The notes under the pieces: model-generated
Told to the model about the DNA's origin: nothing
The model's input: only the letters and a program-made list of their open reading frames with translations
Databases searched by the model: none
Position numbers and translations under genes: made by a program
In this document: in pieces, positions 1 through 9,262 of the stretch
How positions within the stretch are numbered: the stretch's first letter is position 1
How the letters are laid out: each line of letters opens with the position of its first letter
Assembly (NCBI GenBank): GCA_036245805.1
Contig: BTRK01000005.1
Coordinates: 22,482,984 to 22,546,983 of the forward strand
Origin: Pristionchus mayeri
Taxonomy: Eukaryota; Nematoda; Chromadorea; Rhabditida; Neodiplogasteridae
Reading direction: 5' to 3'
Length of the DNA stretch: 64,000 bases

Positions 1-282
1 CCTTGAGAATCTTGACAACGCATTTGCTGTCAACCTTGAGGTTCACTCCTTCGAAAACTTCCGAGTATTTCCCTCTGCCCAACTTTCGTACAAGTTGATA
101 TCCATCAATATCTCCCCAATCAATCATGTGGGCTTCATAATCCCAATACTCTCGAGGCTTTTGAGGGTTCACCTGTGAAAGAACATGTAAAAAGTTAATG
201 ATCATATAAATGTGACTGTAATTTTTTTAAGTGAAAAAAGCACCTCCGCATAGACCTTCGATTTACTCGGTAGAGGAGCCAT
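1..282 (-). CDS. kin-3: Casein kinase II catalytic (alpha) subunit, 5' end, partial
   Basis: Serine/threonine kinase CK2 alpha, the acidophilic catalytic subunit that works with CK2 beta in nucleus and cytoplasm. Exon 1 is 282-244 (13 codons, [13 protein letters not shown]), the intron is 243-173 (71 bp, gtgctt...tttcacag), and exon 2 is 172-1 and continues off the window. The joined reading gives the CK2 alpha N-terminal segment with [15 protein letters not shown] and [15 protein letters not shown]. The latter is the glycine-rich ATP loop, with V-V-K-I-L-K carrying the catalytic lysine near residue 68. The start is supported by family alignment and by a U-rich AG acceptor 5 nt upstream. CK2 alpha is extremely conserved, and several substitutions here (for example K-V-D-S-K-C before VVKILK) suggest a diverged paralog rather than the one-to-one kin-3 ortholog. 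The symbol therefore marks the family. Kinase identity is secure; paralog status is inference. Confidence 0.93.
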
Positions 283-480
283 CAAACCTAAAAAAAATAC
301 TCAAAATAAGTCGCACTGTTTCCGCCTTGTAAGGAGACGAAGCATATGCAAGCACGTTATCCAGATCGGTTCAAGAGTTATGATCAGGAATATAGATTTG
401 TCTACACGTAGCCTGACTCAAAACGGCACAAATCAAGGAAAAACAAGGGGCACTGCTTCACAAGACCAGATCAGTCTAAC
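283..480. other. Intergenic, upstream of CK2 alpha
   Basis: AT-rich DNA holding the presumed promoter side of the minus-strand CK2 alpha gene. No TATA-like element, repeat or coding potential could be recognised. Confidence 0.4.
288..298 (-). promoter_or_regulatory. Probable spliced-leader trans-splice acceptor of the CK2 alpha gene
   Basis: Read on the minus strand, a run of eight T followed by AG ends 5 nt before the ATG of the CK2 alpha gene, leaving GTTTG-ATG. Nematode pre-mRNAs commonly receive SL1 at such a U-rich AG site a few bases upstream of the start. A conventional 5' UTR intron would look the same, so this is an inference. Confidence 0.5.
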
Positions 481-788
481 AAGGAATGGCCGCGAGGGTA
501 GGTTGGAGTTTTTGAACGAGACCTAGCGCGATCGAAAGAGGATCGAATTCTAAGAACTTCTACGTTTTTCATATCTGCTAAACGCCTCTGTGGAAGTCTG
601 GGAGGTAGTGGAATTTCTGAACTTAGCCTGAGAAATGAACGGGTTTACACCTCTCCCCACTATGAGCCCAGACATCCACAGTGGCGTTTAGCAGATATGG
701 AAGACGTAGAAGTTCTTAGAATTTGATCCTCTTTCGATCGCGCTAGGTCTCGTTCAAAAACTACAACCTACCCTCGCGGCCATTCCTT
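481..788. mobile_element. Foldback (long inverted repeat) element A
   Basis: Left arm 481-603 begins AAGGAATGGCCGCGAGGGTA, and the right arm 668-788 ends with its reverse complement. About 120 bp of each arm pair with a few mismatches around a 65-bp centre. The arms share GAACGAGACCTAGCGCGATC and GAAGTTCTTAGAA blocks. No reading frame spans it, so it is a non-autonomous hairpin element. The superfamily is not identified and no clear target duplication is visible. Confidence 0.85.
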
Positions 789-1550
789 GTAAGCTCAAGC
801 CAATGCCCTAAGTCAAAGTTCTAGCAGTAAAACCTAAGCCATAAGCTTGAAATACTTAGCCCTAAGCGATAAAACCAAACAAACAAGTCTTTTTTTTGTT
901 CAATACGATAGCCTGCGCCTTAGTCTATGCATTACCCTATTACTCAACTCAATCTGGCCTTGGCTCAGGCTGATCTGCTCTTGAGAAGTAGTGGCCGTTT
1001 GTTGCTAAATCAGATAAATACATAGAGCAAAAAACATTAATCACTACGGCAAAGGAGGCAGAAAATAAAACAAGGATAATTATAATATAACCGCATCAGA
1101 GTTCCTTAACGCAGTGATGAACGAACGAACAAATACGTCTTAATACATCTTGGAAATAATATTCACGAAGCACCAACAACTATTTAATACCATCAAAACG
1201 ATAATCAGCAAAAAAGAACATGTGCTAAATCAGTAAAAATTTAAAGACAGCTTTTTCTTTCAGTGCGTCCAACATTCATGTAATCCGCAGACTGAATAAA
1301 CCTTACTCCAATTTCAGACAACCAAATTCGTAGAATCGCCAGGGGCCAGGGGTCGCACCAAAATCAAAATCAAAACCGCACCCCATTCTCTAAAAACGAA
1401 AGCCAAAGCCGCCAAACTCAACCGAGATTCCGCACCAAATTCAGGGACATCGTTGTGAAACAATTCAAAAAATTGCGGTAAAAATTACGGTAGGGGTTAG
1501 TAGGAAACGCAGATGTACATCAAGGTAATGCACGAAGAAATCATGTTTCC
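789..1550. other. Intergenic, no gene seen
   Basis: AT-rich sequence without open frames of note. It has scattered CTAAGC-type words near 810-870 and TTACGGTA near 1480. Nothing else could be supported. Confidence 0.4.
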
Positions 1551-1721
1551 CCGGTTTTTCAGCGCAGGAAGCGCGCCACTTTTGCGAAGCGGCGCGGAGA
1601 CGCACTCCTCGTTTGCACACTCTTTCTCTCTGGGTATCCTGGACGAGAGAGTATGTGAAACGAGGAGTGCGTGGCCGCGCCGCTTCGCAAAAGTGGCGCG
1701 CTTCCTGCGCTGAAAAACCGG
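1551..1721. mobile_element. Foldback element family X, copy 1
   Basis: Near-perfect palindrome bounded by CCGGTTTTTCAGCGCAGGAA and its reverse complement. The arms are about 75 bp, GC-rich (GCGCGCCACTTTTGCGAAGC), with a loop of roughly 40 bp (cacactctttctctctggg...). A second copy lies at 11,693-11,870 in the opposite orientation and a decayed piece at 8,995-9,095. Overlapping open frames across it on both strands are by-products of the palindrome. Confidence 0.9.
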
Positions 1722-1750
1722 AGTTTCTTGACATGAAAAAGAAATATTAA

Positions 1751-1982
1751 AGTTACCGGACGAGGACAAAATTACCCCCTATTTTTTGTCCTCCATCGAA
1801 TAGCCGATGGCTGAATTAGTTGAGAATGAATATACAAAAATGCTAAAAATGAATAATAGCCTCAAGGGAAAGCCGGAAATGATCAGAGTAATCCCGCGCT
1901 CTCTCACTTTTGCATACTCTCTCGTACACGCGACCAGATCAGGCGACCAGGTCAGATCAGGGTTTCGTCCTCGTCCGGTAAC
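1751..1982 (+). mobile_element. TTAA-flanked TIR element family 1, copy 1
   Basis: Starts AGTTACCGGACGAGGAC directly after TTAA (1747-1750) and ends with the inverted GTCCTCGTCCGGTAAC. The expected right-hand TTAA has decayed. Its internal sequence (gtcctccatcgaatagccgatggctga..., gcatactctctcgtac) matches copies at 9,642 and in each 2.79-kb unit. It has no transposase. A TTAA target duplication is the hallmark of piggyBac-type (or Kolobok) transposition, so this is a MITE mobilised in trans. Confidence 0.85.
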
Positions 1983-2012
1983 AATCTAGATAAAAAAACG
2001 GCAAAGAGTAAG

Positions 2013-2107
2013 GTGCACCGGTACATCCTTGCACGGTGCACCGTGCACCATACATCATACCCGTGCACTGTGCACCACGAGTATGTGCACCGTGCACCGG
2101 TGCACAT
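2013..2107. repeat. GTGCAC-rich cluster
   Basis: Eight GTGCAC hexamers occur within about 95 bp, often as GTGCACCGGTGCAC-like nested palindromes. Part of the cluster (from 2060) is also the outer end of the left arm of the following foldback, so five more occur at 2858-2906. Confidence 0.75.
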
Positions 2108-2906
2108 GAGCTCTGGTCCACAGTCCAATGGAGTTTTAAAAAATGGATCGAGATGTTTTCCAATTATTAATTACTTTAAATTAATTATATTTTTCAATAT
2201 TGGAGGAGTAAAAGGAAAGAGTGATCGAAAATAGAGAAGGGAGAGGAGAATAGGGTTCCGCAAATGAAACAATTCTTTTTCGAAACTGTAATTGAATTAT
2301 TGTCTCCCCTCATTCCTGTCTCTCGCGGAGACGTCTCTCGGCCAAAAGTGAGAGGGAGACAATTCGAGAGACGTCTCTTTTTCCATTGTTCGTCAATAAC
2401 AATAGTCACAATTGAAATTTCCATTTCATTTTTCACAAACAAGGAACCGCTCATAGCGAGAGGAGGGGAATGGAATGGGGAGAGACGACTTTCAAAATTT
2501 GAATGAAATAATGGAGACACAAACAAAAAAACATTAAAATGAGGGAGACGTCTCTCGTCTCCAATAACAAATGGAGACCACAATGGATCCTTTGTTTTTC
2601 GTCTCCCCAATTGTCTCACTTGCGGAACACTAGTAAGTATTACAGAATCAAGCACATGATTGTCTCCCACTCCATCCTCCTCTGTTTCATCTCGATCACT
2701 CCCTCCAACCACTCATTCTCCTCTCCCTTCTCTTTTTTCGATCACTCTTTCCTTTTACTCCTCCAATATTGAAAAATATAATTAATTTAAAGTAATTAAT
2801 AATTGGAAAACATCTCGATCCATTTTTTAAAACTCCATTGGACTGTGGACCAGAGCTCATGTGCACCGGTGCACGGTGCACATACTCGTAGTGCACAGTG
2901 CACGGG
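2060..2906. mobile_element. Foldback element B with interrupted centre
   Basis: Left arm 2060-2250 and right arm 2715-2906 are about 190-bp inverted copies. Both carry the GTGCAC words, ATGAGCTCTGGTCCACAGTC, and AGTGATCGAAAA... GAGAAGGGAGAGGAGAAT blocks. The centre (2251-2714) contains a second, nested TIR element, so the original loop was only about 85 bp. Non-coding. Confidence 0.85.
2253..2630. mobile_element. TA-flanked MITE nested in foldback B
   Basis: Ends are GGGTTCCGCAAATGAAACAATT and the reverse complement of GTGTTCCGCAAGTGAGACAATT (19 of 22 identical), flanked on both sides by TA (2251-2252, 2631-2632). A TA duplication with such TIRs suggests a Tc1/mariner-type MITE. The interior holds three GGAGACGTCTC-type palindromes (near 2328, 2370, 2545). 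No transposase frame is present. Confidence 0.75.
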
Positions 2907-3907
2907 GTTTTAGTGCTCTATTCAGTTGATTGCGCTATCCACCCCTGCACTCTGTAGAGGTACTAGTGATGCTCGGGATTCGTTCGCAAGTATGATATAT
3001 GACTCTTTCTGAGACACTGTCGTCATTTTTGTCGGTTAATCTTGATTTTCTCCATTTTTCTGATTGCACAGTTTGACTTGAACCTTTATTCACATGCAGC
3101 CACCTTCCCTCCGTCCTAAACACGTACTAAAAATTACGGTCCGTCGTTCGCAAACTTGTTTATAGCAGTCCAAGTTCAAAATGGGCAAAAGCTCGATTCT
3201 CGGGCTGTACAGCAGTAGAGCGCGATTAATTGGTCTTGAGCACATCGTTCACATATGTTATCAAATTAAACAGTAAAAAATAAAAATTTAATAATTATAC
3301 AATGCATTAATTTATTTTTGAAAATAACATTGTCTCAGAAGTAACAAATTCGCCCCAACTCAACAAAAAAATTACGGTAGATCCCTGGTAAAATGTGTAT
3401 TTTTCAAAGGTATATTTATTAGTGCGAATATTTTTTTCAATGACTATTATTGCTCATAATCGATTCCGCAACCTCGATTTCATAAGATAAGAATTAGGGA
3501 TGGCAACGGGAATTTTTGAGTACGGAGTATTGGCCGCCTACTTCCGACGCTTTTGCTTTCAATCTACCGTACTTTTGAAGCCAAATTCTTTCAATAGTTT
3601 AAAACATTTTTTTAAAATATTTAATGTGATTTTTAAACTATTTTATTGATTGGAATGAATATGAACACATATTGAAAGAACACCAAGAATGACAAGAAGA
3701 GACATGTTGCAGAAATGAAGACGTACGAAACGTTCGAAAATATACGTGTTTTCAGAACTATGTGTTGAAGCTTCATTTCCTCAGTTTAACTAGATTATCA
3801 ATCACAAAAAAATGTTTTCACAATAAAAATAAATATAACTATAAGATATTAGAGAACGAGGCCGCCAAAGTTGAGCATTTTACCGTTGTAAATTTGGTTA
3901 ATTCAAA
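2907..3907. other. Intergenic, no gene seen
   Basis: AT-rich sequence with several TTACGGT(A) words (about 3135, 3370) of the kind dispersed through Caenorhabditis genomes. No convincing exon pattern on either strand. Confidence 0.4.
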
Positions 3908-4022
3908 ATATCTCTAAATGGGGGAACTGTTCATGCGATCTTTTTTAGTATGTTGTTCTTATACGAGTAATGGATTTTTCATATGAAAACAAGGCGTGAA
4001 CAGTTCCCCCATTTACAGATAT
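3908..4022. mobile_element. Short TIR element (115 bp)
   Basis: Inverted ends of about 32 bp (ATATCTCTAAATGGGGGAAC then TGTTCATGC; the other end is its complement with two or three changes). The 50-bp AT-rich centre has no coding capacity. Typical of a tiny MITE or foldback. The target duplication is not resolvable. Confidence 0.8.
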
Positions 4023-6891
4023 TGATTTAAAACTGATTATTGTGAATTTGACGCGGCGAACTACCGTAGTTTGTGTAGAAGCAGAGATCGATTTTGTTTT
4101 CTTGGTCGATTAAAGTTTGTATTCTTCTTCGATTACGTCATTCAGATTTTTCAGATTGCGCTCTACATAGAATAATTAAATACGAAATCGTTTCGACGTT
4201 AGTCATGTAACTACAAGTCTTGCAGTTTGCGATAGGTAGGAGTAAAGGAGTGACTTGAGATGCGCTCCACTTGGACTGAAAGCGTCGGCATTTTGACTTA
4301 TGTTTATTATTGTTTTTCCCTTGATTTGATCATTATTTTTTAAAACTAAAGTGAAAAGTCGAAATGGGGTAGGCATAGCATTCAATTACATACCAATTTG
4401 TGAATTGTTTTGCTCGTTCGTTAACACCGTTGCAGTCCCTAATAAGAATCGCGGAATTGATTCAGAATGTATTTTTCAACACCCCTCCGCGGTCCCTAAC
4501 TTAACGACACGGTTTACATCCCTTATTTACGGTTCTCTGTTTCACGGCTATGAATGTAGTGATGTGCTTGGTTCGTAAACATCGCCCGTTCACACAAATC
4601 AATGAAAATACGAAAACCGTATAGCACTAATACATTATTTTGACAGAAACGGTAGAAAAGCTACAGACTCAGGCGAAAAAGTACAGTACTGTGAGAATAG
4701 AATGCGTAGCAAAGTGGTGTACATGATAAACTTCTTAAAGTACTACAATATTCGCGGAACGGGAAAATATTTAGCCGTGAATATTTTAAATATAGGACCC
4801 CTCAAGCAAAATTGCAAACTTTTCCTAAATTCACCATTTCCATAGGAATAGGTTATTGGTGATGCAGAATCAAAATGCCGTTGGCAGAATTTAATAAGAT
4901 TTCAATTTAGTCCAGCATAGAGAGCCCAGTCAATTATGGTGTGCTCTCGCACGCACGCGCTTCTTCATGCGTCGCGGATTCAGTGCGCTCTGTCACACGC
5001 TTTTCTTTGAGTCAATATTTTTAAAATCAATATTAAGTAAATAAATTTACTGATTTGGCTATTTTCGCAGCTATGTAGCATGAACAATAGTTGACCGATT
5101 TAGCGACTGTTGGATGAATTAATCATTAGTAATCATGTCTTACTTTAACACGGCGTACTGTACCTATGTTATTGTTGATCTAACCTATCTAAACATGTCA
5201 GATCTTGTCAAATACAATCCTTCGTATACTATTCCTAACGCTGGAGAGAGGAAGGTGGCAAATGGGCTACACCATTCGCGAAAGATAGGCTTCTGGGATA
5301 AATGTTCTTTTTGTCAGATATTCGGGTAACTGTTCTCCTATTAGTTAGTACTACGTCATAGGGAATGATGTGGAAGTCAGTCTGATCATTATCAGTTCTG
5401 TTACAAAACGGGCTTGATCGTTGGACGTCTACACTTTTTTCAACTAAAATCTGTGCTCATTCTAGAACAACAGGATTGGTACCATTCGAATGGTCATGAC
5501 TTGTTTTTCTTTATAATAGTTTATCTTTGATCTCTGACCCTCATCATACACTCACCATTGGTAAAACAATCCGTAGCATGCTCATCTCAATGCCAGATAT
5601 GGTTGGCTTTCTCTAGCTCCTAAGATCATCCCAAAAATGATCTTTGATCTCTCCCTCTTCGAAAAAAATAAGGAAGAAGCAATATTAACAACAATGGGCA
5701 CATATGAGACGTTAAATCAGGCGGTCGATTCCTTATTTTTCTTGCAAGTTCTTCATTATTGGTTCAAATCCGTATCATCCGTTTCATGGGCAGGAACCAC
5801 GGTTGTTGCTCCAGTAAATTCGACAGTGTTCCAGGAAATGGTATATGATGTATCAATGGTTGATTTCGGATTTCTATGGGTAATCATTCTTACTGTTTTT
5901 CTCAAAAATAATTGCGCGGCTGTCGCGTGCATGCTTCTAAGTTGATAAAAACAAAGCTGCAAATACTTCGTTGAGAAAAAAAAACAATATAACAGAAAAA
6001 GTACTTTAAAGTGCTGCTGGCTATTCAAAACTGAAGAAAAATCGATTCGATACATTACTGTACCTTTCTGTGTTCAAACTGTTTATTACAGTACTATCGA
6101 ATAGATGAGCATGCAGTTGACCATGTTTGCCGAACCAGATTTTTATTTTTTTCAAGCTGCTGGCACGCGATGAGAGGGAGATCACAATCAATAAAAACTG
6201 TGAAACGGCATCCTTGCCTTTTAGAGATATCGAAAAAAAAAAAAAAACAAATCAATAGAAAGGCACAGTGAAACCTCAGTGACGGTGTTGAAAAAAGTCG
6301 GCCGTCAAGACGCAGAGTGACACACAATAAATTGCGGGAAAATATCCGTTCGAACCCACCGTATAGCCCAGCGAACGATAAACTTAGGGCATGTCGCGTT
6401 GAGACCCGACCCCGATTTTGAATTTTTGGAAATTTTCCATGGCCATTTCTAATTGTTTTAAAAATCAGCTGTATGTGCAAAGTTGATATATAGGTGATAC
6501 CTAAGTTATCAGCTAACTATTAAAATTTTACTAAATTAAATAAAGAAAGCCGTCTTTTGTCGCTGTGCCCAGAACCAGGACCATATCAGTCCAGGGCCAT
6601 ATCCGTGTTTTAGTAAAAGGCAGTTGGTGATCGGAAGTGGCAACGGCGAGAGCGCAGAGAGGCAGACTACGCCGGCAGATTTGTGTTGGGGAGTTTCACT
6701 GTGAACGGGAAAACTGTTTCGAAATAGGAACGCGTGAGGTACCGTAATAACCAGTTCTCGATAATTTCTTGCCTTTGGCTTTGGCGGTAAGTTACAGTAA
6801 TTTGAATTTTGGATTCGAGCCAACGCTCGCGAGGGAGTTTAAAATTATTTTTCCTTGAGGTCAGAATTAGATGCTGGTAGTGAGCACCCGT
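4023..6891. other. Long intergenic stretch, no supportable gene
   Basis: No exon chain with plausible splice sites or a recognisable protein was found. The longest open frame (5637-5945, 102 codons) has no recognisable motif, is mirrored by an antisense open frame, and has no conserved partner. A decayed half of the 11,227-11,393 palindrome (CTGTGAGAATAGAATGCGTAG) lies at 4,688-4,710. A TGTCGCGTTGAGACCC motif, close to a common Caenorhabditis repeat, is at 6,390-6,410. GAGAGCGCAGAGA lies near 6,650. Confidence 0.5.
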
Positions 6892-7135
6892 GGTGCCAGC
6901 TGTGCAAATTACAAATTAAGTGTAATAGTCAACCTTACACAACCGGACTTCCGTACACCAAAACCGGCGTTCAGTGCATTTAAATCCGGATCTGGCTTTC
7001 AAGTGTGGGGGACCGGCAAATTTAGTCGGCATTTAGTGTAGTGCGTCGCCATTTTGCCTCTTTACGGTAAGGGTGGCAAAACCATTCAAATTTATTTCTG
7101 TGTCCCACGTTTTTATACATGTGTAAACCCACGTG
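6892..7135 (-). repeat. Dispersed 240-bp repeat D, copy 1
   Basis: This segment is the reverse complement of sequence repeated at 23,391-23,626, 24,610-24,845 and 25,830-26,065, and (truncated) in the three earlier 2.79-kb units. Shared blocks include TTTACGGTAAGGGTGGCAAA, GGCGTTCAGTGCATTTAAAT and TACACAACCGGACTTCCG. It lies directly against the left end of the following foldback. No TIR or coding potential was seen. Confidence 0.85.
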
Positions 7136-7183
7136 GCCAATCGCTCACTACTTCACGTGTCGTTTAGAGAGTGGATTCCAACA

Positions 7184-7255
7184 GCAGCATGGTCAAGTGG
7201 TAAGGTATCGGATTAGCAGGCAGGAGCGTCGGGTTCGAGTCCGCCTGATTGCTGC
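7184..7255 (+). pseudogene. tRNA-like sequence in foldback C, left arm
   Basis: 72 nt with 5' GCAGCAT and 3' ATTGCTGC pairing as an acceptor stem (6 of 7), an A box TGGTCAAGTGG (7190-7200) and a B box GGTTCGAGTCC (7232-7242) matching the Pol III consensus. A T5 run follows at 7258-7262, as for a Pol III terminator. The anticodon arm does not fold convincingly, so this is a tRNA-derived (SINE-type) promoter rather than a working tRNA. Confidence 0.65.
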
Positions 7256-7591
7256 ACTTTTTCACCATACTGGGAAATGCTTTTGCAGAACGAAAACACA
7301 ATAAACAAGTATGGACGCCCATCACAAAGAAGTTGAAACCCCAGTTCTTATCGCATTTGGAGTATACCTTGAAACTAAAACAAGATGCCAATTCCCAGTC
7401 CCGACGACTACACCACTTCGTCTTCCCCCGTACGGTCTACAATTTTTGACTGTTGGTTGAATCTTGTTTTAGCTTCAAGGTATGCCCCAAATGCGATAAG
7501 AACTGGTGTTTCAACTGCTTTGTGATGGGCGTCCATACTTGTATATTGTGTTTTCGTTCTGCAAAAGCGTTTCCCAGTATGGCAAGAAAGT

Positions 7592-7649
7592 GCAGCGATC
7601 GGGCGGACTCGAATCCAACACTCCTACCTTTACCACTTGACCACGCTGC
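7592..7649 (-). pseudogene. tRNA-like sequence in foldback C, right arm
   Basis: Minus-strand partner of the left-arm tRNA-like sequence. It keeps a GCAGCG/CGCTGC acceptor, the TGGTCAAGTGG A box and a B-box-like GATTCGAGTCC, but is about 14 nt shorter in the anticodon region. Its downstream T-run is broken (ACTTTCTTG). Probably decayed. Confidence 0.55.
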
Positions 7650-7969
7650 AGTTGGAACCCAGTCTCTAAACGACACGTGAAGTAGTGAGCGATTGACGCA
7701 CCGGCGGGCCCGTGCTAAACTTGAAACATGAAATATCATACTTAACTCCTAGAAACATTTACAAGGGAACCGCATATCTAGGGGAAAGTCAAACATAAAT
7801 CTGATGATACTACGGGATAGTTATCCTAAAGGGATGTCCATCGCATATGAAAACTAACACGGAAACGATTTCCTAAGACCCGATAATCGATTATGAAAAT
7901 TTGGTCGAAATTTGCACACTTCTTCCGCAGCCTAGTGTACGCTTCCTAGATGGCCCCTCACATCTCTCC

Positions 7970-8040
7970 TGTGGTGTGGTGGTTGTGGCTTGAACATACT
8001 TTTTCAGAAGTCGAGGGTTCGAGCCCCGACTCTGGAAGCA
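7970..8040 (+). pseudogene. tRNA-like sequence in foldback D, left arm
   Basis: Contains an exact-type B box GGTTCGAGCCC (8016-8026) inside a TCGAGGGTTCGAGCCCCGA T-arm that folds well. A degenerate A box TGGTGTGGTGG lies near 7972. It is tRNA-derived; the anticodon cannot be assigned. Confidence 0.6.
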
Positions 8041-8066
8041 TGGTTGAACGAAAAATAGCAAAACAT

Positions 8067-8136
8067 GCTTCCAGAGTCGGGGCTCGAACCCTCCACTTCT
8101 GCAAAGCATTTGTAAGCCACAACCACCACGCCACAG
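8067..8136 (-). pseudogene. tRNA-like sequence in foldback D, right arm
   Basis: Reverse-strand partner of the left-arm copy, with B box GGTTCGAGCCC (8080-8090) and a TGGCGTGGTGG A-box region. The middle region (TTACAAATGCTTTGCAG) differs from the left copy, so the arms have diverged there. Confidence 0.6.
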
Positions 8137-8423
8137 GAGAGACGTCAGGGATGCTCTAGGAAGCGTACACTAGGCTGCGGAAAGTGTACAAATTTCGACC
8201 AAATTTTTATAATCGATTATCGGTTCATAGGACATCCTTTCCGTGTTAGTTTTCATATGCGATGGACATCCCTTTAGGATAACTATCCCGTAGTATCATC
8301 AGATTTATGTTTGACTTTCCCCTAGATATGCGGTTCCCTTGTAATGTTTCTCGAACGGAAATCGTTCAAACGTGCCTAAATTGAGTTAGGCGGTCCGATT
8401 TTGCGAATGTCGACGGGCAAGGG

Positions 8424-8730
8424 CACGGCCCCCGGACCATCGACATAAGGAAAGGAAAAATGTCCGGGAGCTATCTTCAAAATAACCTAAGCTGTAAAAT
8501 TTAAATCGGCAGCATCTGTAGGTAATGAAAGTAATTCTGCGCTAATGACGTAAAATTCAGGGACATCGCTGCGTAATATTTCAAAAATGTTACGGTAACG
8601 TGGCGAATCAGGCAATAAATATGGTAACGTGAGGAATCAGGCAATTCAGACTGTACTTTTTTTAAAACTCGGGCTCATTTTCCTTGATGCCTGCGGACGT
8701 TTTCCCTATGTATTTTCTCCGGGGGCCGTG
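8424..8730. mobile_element. CACGGCCCCCGG TIR element, copy 1 (6-bp TSD)
   Basis: 307 bp with imperfect TIRs of about 45-50 bp beginning CACGGCCCCCGGA and containing CATA..GGAAAA and a GTCCG..GGC block. Flanked by CAAGGG on both sides (8418-8423, 8731-8736). A second copy at 27,699-27,971 is flanked by a different 6-mer, which fixes the ends. Non-coding, non-autonomous DNA element. Confidence 0.88.
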
Positions 8731-8805
8731 CAAGGGACCGTGCCATAGTAGATGATACCCTGAGAAGAAGAAGAGGATATGTCAGTTCCGACCATTCCCA
8801 TGTTA

Positions 8806-8985
8806 GGTCCGCTTTATAAGTCAAAAGATTTGATTATCAAAACTTAAAAACTGTCGTGAAAAATCTATATTCAATGTCATTATGTTTATTATACACAATT
8901 TTTAGTTGTAATGTGTCAACTTTCGTGAATGAATAGGGACGGTTCTTTATTTTAAAGACCACGAAGAAAATACAACATTCACGAT
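8806..8985 (+). repeat. Dispersed repeat E, copy 1
   Basis: Diverged match to 12,100-12,270. Shared words in order include GCTTTATAA.TCAAAA, AACTGTC.TGA, AATGTCATTATGTTTA, AACTTTCG or ACTATCG, ATAGGGAC.GTTCTTT, and a CACGA segment. No ends or coding frame are recognisable. Confidence 0.6.
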
Positions 8986-8989
8986 ATTG

Positions 8990-9100
8990 TACGATGAAGT
9001 CGTCTTCTCCGGTTTTTCAACCGCGTTGATATTTCAGCGCAGGATGCGCGCCACTTTTCTCGAAGCGGCGCGGTTTTTCAGTCCCGGCGCAGGATCTCTT
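8990..9100 (+). repeat. Decayed fragment of foldback family X
   Basis: CTCCGGTTTTTCA, TTTCAGCGCAGGATGCGCGC and CACTTTTCTCGAAGCGGCGC match the arm of the palindromes at 1551 and 11,693, but only one arm is present and it is rearranged. Confidence 0.7.
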
Positions 9101-9133
9101 TTTCGGGTATATTTACCTGTGTGGTCTTGTCAC

Positions 9134-9262
9134 GACTTTCCTGTCCGCAGTGGGGGCTTCTCTGGTAAAAGTTTCCCAGTGGTTTTCCTAGTAAGGAGCC
9201 CGCATGTATCGCACTGGGAAATCCACTAGTACCCCCAATGTGAACCATCTGAGAAAGTCACT
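9134..9262. repeat. Imperfect inverted repeat
   Basis: GACTTTC...AGTGGGGGC...GTTTCCCAGTGG on the left is mirrored at 9212-9262 (CACTGGGAAATCCACTAGTACC...GAAAGTC). Weak, about 45-bp arms; possibly an old foldback. Confidence 0.5.

Larger units (their letters stand above)
7138..7695. mobile_element. tRNA-bearing foldback element C
   Basis: Imperfect palindrome of 558 bp bounded by CAATCGCTCACTACTTCACG and its complement. The arms are about 240-255 bp (7138-7395 and 7455-7695) around a 60-bp centre. Each arm carries a tRNA-like sequence (plus strand on the left, minus strand on the right), so the element has two convergent Pol III promoters. Arm divergence of roughly 10-15% rules out a simple assembly fold-back. 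Confidence 0.85.
7750..8352. mobile_element. tRNA-bearing foldback element D
   Basis: About 600-bp palindrome. The arms (7750-8040, 8067-8352) share AAGGGAACCGCATATCTAGG, GATACTACGGGATAGTTATC, TCGCATATGAAAACTAACAC and TAATCGATTAT blocks. The loop is only about 26 bp. A tRNA-like sequence sits at the inner end of each arm, pointing toward the loop. Its arms are unrelated to those of element C, so the same architecture arose twice. Confidence 0.88.

Noticed and set aside
1465..1769. Overlapping open frames on both strands at 1465-1769 and again at 11,575-12,049
   Set aside because: They lie across the family X palindromes. The symmetrical GC-rich arms give open frames on both strands without any coding signature.
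5637..6055. Candidate gene from the 102-codon plus-strand and 99-codon minus-strand frames
   Set aside because: They are mutually antisense, lack recognisable motifs or clear splice partners, and fit chance open frames.
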